Notes: generated by a model from the letters alone, not told the origin. Positions 17,390-26,391 are shown, counted from the stretch's first letter. The stretch is DNA of 27,711 nucleotides from Sphaeroforma sirkka (GCA_001586965.3 LUCW03000254.1:1-27711); one strand, 5' to 3'. Numbers and translations: made by a program.

Positions 17390-18679
17390 TCAAAATTTAA
17401 TCTCTATAGCTCTGATGCTACCATTGACCATCCTCTTGACAAACCTAACCCTGTCAGAGGATATGATCGTATGGAACTTGATGAGGCTTACCATCCTCGT
17501 AATATCGACCCTCATTTGCCAACTAACCCTGGTAATCACGATTTTGGCAATCGCTACACCAGTACCTCGTTAGAGAGTTCCCACTCTAATCCTGAGGATG
17601 AGGAAGTGAGAACCAGACATACTCGTCTCAGGCTATTACGCTCTGGTATGCAAGTCCTTGAGGACCGTCTATTGAATGACTCTGACCTTGACGATAGGAA
17701 AGCGGATAACATTCGCTATCTAATCGATAACAAGAGAAAGCAAATAGACACCATCTTGGCACTAGCAGCCCGTAGCACTGAGCATGAGCCTCGTGAACAC
17801 TTAGAACCAAGCTTTATAAAGCAGCTAGGTAACGCGCAGACTGAGGTCGATTTCTCTACTAATGAGAGTACAGTGGAGACACTGAAGGCCTTCGACCAAC
17901 TTAAGGAGTCTGCCAGCCTTAAGGATAAGCAGATGATGAATGCCTTTATTCATTTCTGTGAGCCAGGTGAATGGCGAACTATCTTGAAGGCTCATGAGCC
18001 CAACTGGAAAGCCCTACCCTGGCACCAGTTGCGTGATAATATACTTAACACCTTTTTTGAAGATGCACGGGACCGTGAACTTCTAGAGTCTTGCAAGTTC
18101 TTTGCGAACGATACCACTATTCGAGGTGCTCTAGCTCATATGACACATATGAATACTCGGATGGGTGGTCGTACCTATACTGGCGAATATTTATTAATTT
18201 GTCAGATGATGGAGACTCTGGGAGCTAACCTCTTTAAGAAAGTCAATGATGACATCATCGCCTATGGTGATTTGCGATCTATGCCTTGGTCTGTCTTTGA
18301 GAAGATAGTACACAAGCATACCAATTCCTCTACTAGAGTACTTAGTACCACGAGCTACACCCAGCCCACTAAGCGAAACGCAGTAGAGACTAATACTGCG
18401 CGTAGTACTAAGAAACCTCGCACTACTACTGGAGGGGGTACTGGCTCTACTTCTACCGAACCGAAAGGTGATAAGAAGGTGAGAGCGCCTTGCAAGAAGT
18501 GTGGCTACAACCTCACAAAACGTAATGGCAAGTGGAATGGTAGACACGACCCTGTTAAGTGTGCACCAGGCAAGCCAGATTTTGGACACTATATGAAAGA
18601 GTGTGCTACTTGCAAGGGTACTAACGGTTGGCACAAAGAGGATTGCAAGGACTTACCGGACTTCCAAGTTAAGCACTGA
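17390..18679 (+). CDS. gag: E2 gag with two zinc knuckles
   Basis: The ATG at 17471 gives 402 codons, but the frame is open and protein-like back to about 17395 (NLYSSDATIDHPLDKPNP), so the 5' end is probably truncated. Residues 45-290 are a helical capsid-like region. Basic linkers follow (TKKPRTTT). Two Cys/His clusters come next: C341-X2-C344-X14-H359-X4-C364 and C378-X2-C381-X6-H388-X3-C392. Both differ from the retroviral CX2CX4HX4C spacing. It ends in a TGA at 18677, in the same frame as the protease segment that begins nine bases later. Confidence 0.75.
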   Translation, partial: SKFNLYSSDATIDHPLDKPNPVRGYDRMELDEAYHPRNIDPHLPTNPGNHDFGNRYTSTSLESSHSNPEDEEVRTRHTRLRLLRSGMQVLEDRLLNDSDLDDRKADNIRYLIDNKRKQIDTILALAARSTEHEPREHLEPSFIKQLGNAQTEVDFSTNESTVETLKAFDQLKESASLKDKQMMNAFIHFCEPGEWRTILKAHEPNWKALPWHQLRDNILNTFFEDARDRELLESCKFFANDTTIRGALAHMTHMNTRMGGRTYTGEYLLICQMMETLGANLFKKVNDDIIAYGDLRSMPWSVFEKIVHKHTNSSTRVLSTTSYTQPTKRNAVETNTARSTKKPRTTTGGGTGSTSTEPKGDKKVRAPCKKCGYNLTKRNGKWNGRHDPVKCAPGKPDFGHYMKECATCKGTNGWHKEDCKDLPDFQVKH

Positions 18680-18688
18680 CAGTACCAT

Positions 18689-18931
18689 ATGTGTGCACTA
18701 GAGCAAGATTATGAGAAAATGTTCAATAAAATCCATACCAAAGGAGATGAACGTATCTTTCAAGCAGTTTTCGTAAATGGAGAAAAATTTATGGCACTAT
18801 TTGATCCAGAGGCTGAAGTCTCTGCTATCTCACGCCGAGTAGCCTACGCTACAGATATGGCTGTCCATAACGAAACAACTGATTTAGTCTTGGGAAATGG
18901 CAAAGTTACTACTTTGCGAACAAGCCATTGA
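18689..18931 (+). pseudogene. pro: E2 protease, N-terminal half
   Basis: In the gag frame after one TGA. VFVNGEKFMALFDPEAEVSA aligns with the retropepsin active-site strand, but the D-S/T-G triad reads D-P-E. The catalytic aspartate is present, while its serine/threonine and glycine are replaced. The frame shifts near 18900 into the RT frame, which carries the second half of the protease. With this motif the protease is unlikely to be active. Confidence 0.6.
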
Positions 18932-20117
18932 CTATGCACACAAAATGCTGTCAGATAGAAGAGAAGTGAAGACTCACCTAATCGTTACTGACATGTCTCA
19001 GAAATACGATTTAATTATAGGTATGACTGATCTTCTCAGTTTAGGTATAACACTCACTGGTCTGCCTAATGGGCTAGACCCGAATAAAGATCAGTCAGAT
19101 GATAATATGTTAAAGATACCTAAACCTCCGGAAGGTGAAGCAAAGGATATGATTCCGCACTTCACCGATATAATTATGGACTTAATTATAGAAAACAGGA
19201 AGATTGCAATAACTGACTGGTGTATGTTTAAGTTCTCTAATGGGTACGTTAGACTTGACTTAACAAACGTCGACTTCTCTAAGTTAAAGTGTCCTTCACA
19301 TAACTACGTGAGTTGGAGACACAAAGACGTTGTCAAAACCCAAATCGAAGATTGGTTAAAACAGGGTCTAATTGAAATCAATTATGATGCAACCCCAGTT
19401 AACTTAGCTCTCTTAGCGGTCGATCAATATAAATCTGATGGAACGTTTAGTAAAACAAGAGTAGTACTAGACCTGTCGCCAATCAACAAACTAATTCCGC
19501 AACATAGTTTTCCCTTACCTAAGATGAGCGAGATACTACGCAAAATGGAGGGTGCGACTATCTTTTCCAAGATAGACTTAAAAGCCGCATTCCATCAACT
19601 ACAGATATATGAGCCTCATAGGAAATACTTTTCCTTTACTTGGCAAGGTAAGAAGTACCAGTTTAAAGGTGCACCTGAAGGCTTACACATGTTACCTTCT
19701 TTCTTCCAACAAGTTATGATGGAACTATTTGCGGACCTGTCGTATAACGTATCAGTCTATTTAGATGATATAGTTATCTTTACAAAGACAGCACATGAAC
19801 ATGCTAAACTCGTTAAAGAAGTCTTAAAGCGACTTTATCATGCTAAACTTAAGATTAACGAAGACAAGTGTTCTTTTGCTAAAAATACTATACACTTACT
19901 TGGCTACAAAGTATCTGCAGCAGGGGTAGAAATTGATACTGGCAAGAAACAGTTTCTGTTGGATTTATCAACACCAATTACTGGAAGAGATGTGAACTCT
20001 GTGTGTGGGTTTGTTAACTTCTTCTCGGATTCGGTACCGCATCTTTCTCATTACTTAAAGCCTTTCAGTCACCTACGGCTGCACAAAGGACCTTTGGGAA
20101 AGCTTTGGACTAAATAA
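18897..20117 (+). CDS. pol: E2 protease C-terminus and reverse transcriptase
   Basis: 406 codons. Residues 20-57 are the second half of the protease, with the YDLIIGMTDLL motif (38-48). RT runs from about 90: RVVLDLSPINKLIP (188-201), SKIDLKAAFHQL with D227, FKGAPEGL (256-263), and the YLDD box at 288-291. The thumb and connection region ends at LGKLWTK followed by TAA. In the neighbouring duplicate copy the same codon is GAA, so this stop is a point change in one copy of a 101-bp duplication. The catalytic residues are intact. Confidence 0.92.
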   Translation: MAKLLLCEQAIDYAHKMLSDRREVKTHLIVTDMSQKYDLIIGMTDLLSLGITLTGLPNGLDPNKDQSDDNMLKIPKPPEGEAKDMIPHFTDIIMDLIIENRKIAITDWCMFKFSNGYVRLDLTNVDFSKLKCPSHNYVSWRHKDVVKTQIEDWLKQGLIEINYDATPVNLALLAVDQYKSDGTFSKTRVVLDLSPINKLIPQHSFPLPKMSEILRKMEGATIFSKIDLKAAFHQLQIYEPHRKYFSFTWQGKKYQFKGAPEGLHMLPSFFQQVMMELFADLSYNVSVYLDDIVIFTKTAHEHAKLVKEVLKRLYHAKLKINEDKCSFAKNTIHLLGYKVSAAGVEIDTGKKQFLLDLSTPITGRDVNSVCGFVNFFSDSVPHLSHYLKPFSHLRLHKGPLGKLWTK

Positions 20118-20291
20118 TGTGATGATGCATTTAAACTAGTCAAAAGTAAAGTAATGGACGCACCCATCATGCAGTACCCTGTGGATGGTGACCTTTGGGA
20201 AAGCTTTGGACTAAAGAATGTGATGATGCATTTAAACTAGTCAAAAGTAAAGTAATGGACGCACCCATCATGCAGTACCCTGTGGATGGTG
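20090..20291 (+). repeat. 101-bp tandem duplication in E2
   Basis: 20090-20190 and 20191-20291 are the same sequence with one difference (TAATGT versus GAATGT). 101 bp is not a multiple of three, so the duplication breaks the frame between RT and RNase H. Confidence 0.95.
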
Positions 20292-21348
20292 TCCCATTCA
20301 AGTAGCAACCGACGCTTCAGATCGAGCGGTAGGTGGAGTGCTTTACCAAACGATAAATGGTAAACCGCGCTACATACAATTCTTTAGCAAGAGTTATAAT
20401 AAGAGTCAACGGAATTACCCTACCGTTAAACAAGAGCTCCTTGCTATAGTTACTGCGCTAAGACAGTTTAAAGACTACCTTTATGGAAGTTGCTTTACTG
20501 TCGCCTGTGATTAAAAGTCTTTAACATACTTAAAAGATATGAACCCTGATTCACAGTTGGTGAGCCGCTGGCATGATATTATTGCCAAGTTCGCTTTTAA
20601 TATAACACACATACCAGAAATACATAACCATCTTCCTGACATGCTCTCTCGACTTGTGCCCGACTACCAGAAAACAGTCAAGGAGTTATTAGCAACCGAT
20701 TGGATGCTAAATAAGAAATGGTTTAACCTCGCTCAATCACGATGGGGTCCATTTACTGTTGATATGTTCGCCGCAGAACATAACAAACAGGTTTCTGAAT
20801 ATAGGTCGTTGACTCATCCTAAAGGTGATGCATTTCAGCTTGACTTATCAAAGCATAATGCGTGGGCTAACCCACCTTGTCAACTTATCGCACAGTTGTT
20901 AAATTATGTTAATATTACTAAATCTACCATTACGCTGTGTTGTCCCTTACGTAACTCCGACCCATGGATACGTGATTTAATTAATATGATTCAAGACGAA
21001 CCTATTTATGTCGACCGTGAAACCGACACGTTCTTGTATCAGGGATCCTATTCTATTAAGAAGACGCCTTGGAAACACACCATTGTTTGTCGCATCGGTC
21101 CTGCAGGTACCACTAAGTGGAAACCCTCAACCGAATTCTTAGCTAAACTAGAGGAGTCTAAAGAGTTTGAACAAAAGCTCAAGACTCGTACAACACATGC
21201 ACCCAACAAGATTGCAGTCGAGGTACTGCCGATTGAAACGGCATTAGATCGTAAAAACATGGAACTAGCTAAGGCCATGGATCAAAGACTCAAAACTCTA
21301 AGAGAACCTGAAGCTCGCACTCAACTACTTAAAGCGCTGCTTAAAGAA
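20167..21348 (+). repeat. E2 tandem duplication, unit A (1182 bp)
   Basis: Begins tcatgcagtaccctgtggat and ends cgctgcttaaagaa, directly followed by unit B. Unit A encodes RNase H, the Dam-like domain and the linker to integrase. Confidence 0.93.
20292..21348 (+). pseudogene. pol: E2 RNase H and Dam-like domain, copy A
   Basis: RNase H begins with the ATDASDRAVGG motif, reached after a missing C near 20300 that breaks the frame. The KQELLAIV block is intact. VACD is followed by an in-frame TAA and KSLTYL, so the third RNase H motif carries a nonsense codon (also in copy B). From the ATG at 20539: NHLPDMLSR (30-38) is the last RNase H motif. The Dam-like domain has DMFAAEHNK (75-83), AWANPPC (108-114) and ITLCCPL. 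The tetrapeptide is NPPC rather than NPPW or NPPY. The frame then runs into unit B, where it ends at 21396. Confidence 0.8.
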
Positions 21349-22534
21349 TCATGCAGTACCCTGTGGATGGTGACCTTTGGGAAAGCTTTGGACTAAAGAA
21401 TGTGATGATGCATTTAAACTAGTCAAAAGTAAAGTAATGGACGCACCCATCATGCAGTACCCTGTGGATGGTGTCCCATTCCAAGTAGCAACCGACGCTT
21501 CAGATCGAGCGGTAGGTGGAGTGCTTTACCAAACGATAAATGGTAAACCGCGCTACATACAATTCTTTTTAGCAAGAGTTATAATAAGAGTCAACGGAAT
21601 TACCCTACCGTTAAACAAGAGCTCCTTGCTATAGTTACTGCGCTAAGACAGTTTAAAGACTACCTTTATGGAAGTTGCTTTACTGTCGCCTGTGATTAAA
21701 AGTCTTTAACATACTTAAAAGATATGAACCCTGATTCACAGTTGGTGAGCCGCTGGCATGATATTATTGCCAAGTTCGCTTTTAATATAACACACATACC
21801 AGAAATACATAACCATCTTCCTGACATGCTCTCTCGACTTGTGCCCGACTACCAGAAAACAGTCAAGGAGTTATTAGCAACCGATTGGATGCTAAATAAG
21901 AAATGGTTTAACCTCGCTCAATCACGATGGGGTCCATTTACTGTTGATATGTTCGCCGCAGAACATAACAAACAGGTTTCTGAATATAGGTCGTTGACTC
22001 ATCCTAAAGGTGATGCATTTCAGCTTGACTTATCAAAGCATAATGCGTGGGCTAACCCACCTTGTCAACTTATCGCACAGTTGTTAAATTATGTTAATAT
22101 TACTAAATCTACCATTACGCTGTGTTGTCCCTTACGTAACTCCGACCCATGGATACGTGATTTAATTAATATGATTCAAGACGAACCTATTTATGTCGAC
22201 CGTGAAACCGACACGTTCTTGTATCAGGGATCCTATTCTATTAAGAAGACGCCTTGGAAACACACCATTGTTTGTCGCATCGGTCCTGCAGGTACCACTA
22301 AGTGGAAACCCTCAACCGAATTCTTAGCTAAACTAGAGGAGTCTAAAGAGTTTGAACAAAAGCTCAAGACTCGTACAACACATGCACCCAACAAGATTGC
22401 AGTCGAGGTACTGCCGATTGAAACGGCATTAGATCGTAAAAAACATGGAACTAGCTAAGGCCATGGATCAAAGACTCAAAACTCTAAGAGAACCTGAAGC
22501 TCGCACTCAACTACTTAAAGCGCTGCTTAAAGAA
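21349..22534 (+). repeat. E2 tandem duplication, unit B (1186 bp)
   Basis: Second copy of unit A. The 4-bp length difference is explained by +1 C near 21482, +2 T near 21566 and +1 A near 22438, all in homopolymer runs. I saw no substitutions. Unit B leads on into the integrase region. Confidence 0.93.
21377..22458 (+). pseudogene. pol: E2 RNase H and Dam-like domain, copy B
   Basis: The RNase H start (FQVATDASDRAVGGVLY) is in frame here, but extra T bases near 21566 shift it. The same in-frame TAA follows VACD. From 21724 the protein is identical to copy A through NPPC to the last residues, then an extra A near 22438 shifts it into the integrase frame. Each copy is thus broken at a different place. 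Confidence 0.8.
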
Positions 22535-22876
22535 CAGCCAGGAGTTGCGAAACAACTGAAGAAGATACTTCAACAATCCAATGTTGTCAATTATGTATCT
22601 CAGGAGTCTACCCCTCCTGATACTGAGGTTGCCCTTTCCAACAGGACTATGGTTCATCCAGCCAGCGTTATGCAGAATCTGACTGACTTAGAGGAGCTCG
22701 AAAGTAGAGTTAAAATTATACATAATTTAACGCATCGAGCATATGAGCATACTTATAAAATGGCTATTCGTGCAGGGCTTGATCACCCGGCGCTGAAAGA
22801 AACCATACGTGAAGTATACCGACGCTGTACTGATTGTGAAAAGAACCAGATCAAGCGATACGGTTGGGCACCCTAA
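22445..22876 (+). CDS. pol: E2 integrase linker and zinc-binding domain
   Basis: 143 codons, a helical linker followed by the HHCC finger: I-H-N-L-T-H, AIRAGLDHP, then CTDC. The frame ends in TAA at 22874. Integrase continues in a different frame from 22883, after a short A-run (accctaaaaaagtg). Confidence 0.8.
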   Translation: MELAKAMDQRLKTLREPEARTQLLKALLKEQPGVAKQLKKILQQSNVVNYVSQESTPPDTEVALSNRTMVHPASVMQNLTDLEELESRVKIIHNLTHRAYEHTYKMAIRAGLDHPALKETIREVYRRCTDCEKNQIKRYGWAP

Positions 22877-22882
22877 AAAAGT

Positions 22883-23166
22883 GTGACAGAAGACCAACCG
22901 ATGCGCCGAGTCATAGTCGATTTGGTTAAACTCCCGCGATCCAAGCATACTGGCGATGTGTGGCTTCGGGCTATAACTTGCTTTATGCAATACCGAACAA
23001 ACGTCCACAAACAGTGGCAGAATTATGCTATCACGTCTTCAATGACTTCGGTTTCCCGAGTACTATGTTCTGATAACGGTAGTGAGTTTTGTACCGACGT
23101 AATGGAGGCACTTATACTCGTATCAGGCATGACCCATAGGCGTGGTGTTCCTTACAAACCTCAAAC
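22883..23166 (+). pseudogene. pol: E2 integrase core, part before the solo LTR
   Basis: The first catalytic aspartate is in RRVIVDLVKLP and the second in LCSDNGSEFC, followed by the GVPYKPQ turn. The middle (about 22985-23050) is compressed compared with other cores and probably carries a small deletion or paired indels. The frame is cut at 23166 by the LTR. The residues after PQ in the open frame are LTR sequence. Confidence 0.8.
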
Positions 23167-23761
23167 TGTAGAAATACGGCCTCCGGTCAGTCTAAAATAT
23201 CAAGATCAATTGAGATAATACATTGGTTTTATTTGTATTTTAAATAATTTAGTACAAGCTTTTTTTTTCCAATATTTCCAAAGTGTTCTAAATTCACTTT
23301 GATGGCTCCAATAGCCTGAGTATTTGGTATGACTCATCTACTTGTACCTATTTGAGACATTAGTAGATGTAGGATATTATAAACTAAATTTTATAATCTC
23401 CGAACTACTACTTATAGATTTTGGTCCTCCCGCCAATCTCCAAAATCCAATAAGTCTTTTTCTTTTTTAACTTTTCTTCAGATGGAACTTTATTTATATC
23501 AGCTAATGTATTAACGTGACTTACGTTATTATGTCTATTTACAAATTAGGCAAGTGGTCATGAACATTTAGTACTTCTAGTGAAAATTATTCAATAAATA
23601 ACAGCTAGAGGTACGCCCTGTGTGATCGAGGATATTTAGGCTCTTAACAAGAGGCAGTCCCGATCATTCTTACACAAGCTACCACTGCTAAATCCTAACT
23701 GACTAAATTGTATTTTAGTTTAATATAGTTTGAAACTTAGTAATTTCCATCGAAGTTTACA
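23167..23761 (+). mobile_element. Solo LTR inside E2 integrase
   Basis: 595 bp, starting TGTAGAAATACGG and ending CGAAGTTTACA, flanked by the 4-bp direct repeat AAAC (23163-23166 and 23762-23765). It matches E2's own 3' LTR (24885-25482) along its whole length, with about a dozen substitutions and a few indels. The integrase frame resumes directly after it. An element of the same family therefore inserted here and was then reduced to one LTR by recombination. Confidence 0.92.
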
Positions 23762-24478
23762 AAACGCAGGGTGCAAATGAGACACGTCATAGAGAACTTA
23801 AGAAACTCTTGCGTACCGCACTAGACGACGTTGAGGATATGTGACCTTATCATTTGGTTCAGACTCAAATGAATAACTGCATGAATCCTCAAACTGGAAC
23901 ACTCCCCGTTTCACTATTTCTTTGGCCGCTATAGTGAATTACAAGCAACGTTTGATAAAACTGCGCCCGAGAAACACGCTACCCCGTGGCTACAAAAGAT
24001 CGAGCATATGCAGAACGTTGTTTACCCCTGTTTAATCGAGCACAAAAATCGCGTCCTACTTAAAGCGTATGACCGATGGAATAACACTAAGAACATTGTT
24101 CAGTTCAAAGTCGGCGATTACGTTAACATTATAAATCGAAACGCCAACGTTACCGAACTCTCTTCTAAGACGATAGGACCTTTTGTTATTTCCTACCATG
24201 ATGAGAAGAGTGATACTTACGAAGTGGATAACATTGATGGTACTAGCGCAACCAATCTAGGCACTCACCGTATCCCTACCTCCGAACTCTCATTCGCTCG
24301 CTCATTTGATTCTGATGTACCAGTTATGGAGTCACAAGTCAAAGATATAATTGACAAAACATCCGAAGACGGTTACACTTACTACAAGACCCGTTTCATG
24401 GATGGGACAGTAGCTTGGCTAACCTCCTATGCATTTCGTGAATCTCGCGACTTTCTTCGTATCTTTAATAAGAAATAG
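23762..24478 (+). pseudogene. pol: E2 integrase C-terminus with chromodomain-like end
   Basis: Resumes integrase with GANETRHRELKKLL, which contains the third catalytic residue (E). A TGA follows about 20 codons later and an extra base near 23920 shifts the frame. From 24008: FKVGDYVNI (33-41), IGPFVISYH (56-64), then a chromodomain-like segment VKDIIDKTSEDGYTYYKTRF (111-130) with W137. Chromodomain identity is weaker than in E1, but it has the same position and strand pattern. It ends in TAG at 24476. Confidence 0.75.
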
Positions 24479-24757
24479 AATAAGCGTTTACATAAGAACA
24501 CACGAGATAAACGAAAAGGGTTTCCTCAGGTGACTACAAACCCTGACGGATCTGAAATTCCCTATTTGCCACCTACTTCCTACGTGACTAAACTTTCTGA
24601 TCTGCTTACCAACAGTGCAGAAAATTGTTCAAACTTACTTACTAATGAAGAACAGCCTTTGGCTATTACCTTACCAAATAATAAACGTAAGGCGCCTACA
24701 TCGGAAATGGTTACTGGACCAAATACTAAACGACATAGAGTACAACATGAGTCTTGA
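24479..24757 (+). pseudogene. E2 basic tail after TAG
   Basis: Open in the same frame as the chromodomain segment, directly after its TAG, for 92 more codons. It begins with a basic stretch (NKRLHKNTRDKRKG), then a polar region, then two short basic clusters (NNKRKAP and NTKRHRV) that look like nuclear localisation signals. It ends in TGA at 24755. It is either the original end of pol after a nonsense change or a separate short product. Confidence 0.45.
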
Positions 24758-24866
24758 ACTCGTACATATAGGCACATACTCACTCGATAAGTCATGACCG
24801 AAACCGTTTTACTTTGGTTTTCGCTTTACCAACTAGATCGTATCTTAACGTACGTTCGTAGTTCTA

Positions 24867-24884
24867 AAAGCTACTGGGGGGCTA
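24867..24884 (+). promoter_or_regulatory. E2 polypurine tract
   Basis: aaaagctactggggggcta lies immediately before the TG of the 3' LTR. The six-G run makes it the likely plus-strand primer site. It resembles the G-run tracts of E1. Confidence 0.7.
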
Positions 24885-25482
24885 TGTAGAAATACGGCCT
24901 CCGGTCAGTCTAAAATATCAAGATCAATTGAGATAATACATTGGTTTTTTATTTGTATTTTAAATAATTTAGTACAAGCTCTTTTTTCCAATATTTCCAA
25001 AGTGTTCTAAATTCACTTTGGTGGCTCCAATAGCCTGAGTATTTGGTATGACCCATCTACTTGGACCTATTTGAGACATTAGTAGATGTAGGATATTATA
25101 AACTAAATTTTATAATCTCCGAACTACTACTTATAGATTTTGGTCCTCCCGCCAATCTCCAAAATCCAATAAGTCTTTTTCTTTTTTTATAACTTTTCTT
25201 CAGATGGAACTTTATTTATATTAGCTAATGTATTAACGTGACTTACGTTATTATGTCTATTTACAAATTAGGCAAGTGGTCATGAACACTTAGTACTTCT
25301 AGTGAAAATTATTCAATAAAAGAACAGCTAGAGGTACGCCCTGTGTGATCGAGGATATTTAGGCTCTTAACAAGAGGCAGTACCGATCATTCTTACACAA
25401 GCTACCACTGCTGAATCCTAACTGACTAAATTGTATTTTAGTTTAATAGTTTGAAACCTAGTAATTTCCATCGAAGTTTACA
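24885..25482 (+). repeat. E2 3' LTR
   Basis: 598 bp, TGTAGAAATACGG...GAAGTTTACA, directly after the polypurine tract. Its full-length partner is the solo LTR at 23167-23761, which has target duplications and so confirms these ends. No 5' LTR of E2 remains. Confidence 0.9.
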
Positions 25483-25750
<268 letters not shown>

Positions 25751-25849
25751 TATACGTCTGTATGAATATATGTATATATGAATATATGAATTTATGTATG
25801 TATGTATTTAAGTATAAATGTTTGTATTCCTAAAATCTTAAAACCCTAG

Positions 25850-26016
25850 GATCGCAATATTAAGCGCTAGTGGTTAAGAATCGCAAGATTAAACGTCAGA
25901 CGCGTAAGCTTAAAGTTTAGCGGTCGCATGAGTAAGCATCAGTCTTAGGGATAATATTATTTATTTCAAAAATGACAAGTATGTATGTTACAATATATGG
26001 ACATATGATATGGCTC
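25850..26016. repeat. Degenerate short repeats, left block
   Basis: Several variants of cgcaaNattaa and gtcaga/taagc (for example tcgcaatattaagcg and tcgcaagattaaacgtcag). A similar block occurs at 26375-26465 on the other side of the frame at 26017-26391. Confidence 0.4.
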
Positions 26017-26391
26017 TCATAGTCGCTGTAGTGGTTCAGGAAAGATTGATGGGAAGAAGTGGTCAGTAAATTCCCGCTTGAAGCTTGGACCAAGTGAGTC
26101 GACAATGGAAGATATGCGCTGAGTCAATTCGGGCCGGTGTTGACAAAACACTGTTACTATCGAATGTTCCATATATTCGCTTACTGACCTACTAAGTAGA
26201 GTACCCACCTCTGTGGTACGGATTGGGTCTGCGCCGTGTAGTGCCGCGGAATGGGTTAGTACAGAGTATGAAATACCGAGAAGGACCAGGTTATCCGTCA
26301 TAATCCGGTCGAGGAGCGAGGATGGGGGTAAGCCAATGCCGCACCAGACCACGGATGAATTCGGTATGTGTTGGCTGGCGCAGTCTTAGTG
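26017..26391 (-). CDS. Unidentified protein fragment, about 122 codons
   Basis: The minus-strand frame is open from just after a TAA near 26391 to a TGA at 26017. The listed start is a GTG at 26352 and there is no ATG near the beginning, so it may be an exon or an internal piece. The sequence looks like a folded helical protein: amphipathic runs (LLDRIMTDNLVLLGISYSVL, and LTQRISSIVDSLG), one acidic turn, and an aromatic end (DHFFPSIFPEPLQ). It has no low-complexity sequence. No family recognised. It is flanked on both sides by related degenerate repeats. Confidence 0.4.

Larger units (their letters stand above)
17390..25482 (+). mobile_element. E2: Ty3/gypsy-type element, 5'-truncated, with tandem duplication
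   Basis: Plus-strand element with gag, protease, RT, RNase H, Dam-like domain, integrase, chromodomain-like end, polypurine tract and 3' LTR. Its 5' LTR and leader are missing. It carries a 101-bp tandem duplication at the RT/RNase H junction, a 1.18-kb tandem duplication of RNase H plus Dam-like domain, and a solo LTR of its own family inside integrase. Codon choice is more AT-rich than in E1. It is only distantly related to E1 and E3. Confidence 0.88.

Noticed and set aside
13970-24757. Reassigned stop codons (TAA/TAG read as glutamine), suggested by in-frame stops at plausible Gln positions
   Set aside because: Long intact frames (E2 gag and RT, E3 gag-protease, copia pol) contain many CAA/CAG codons and no in-frame TAA or TAG, so the standard code fits.
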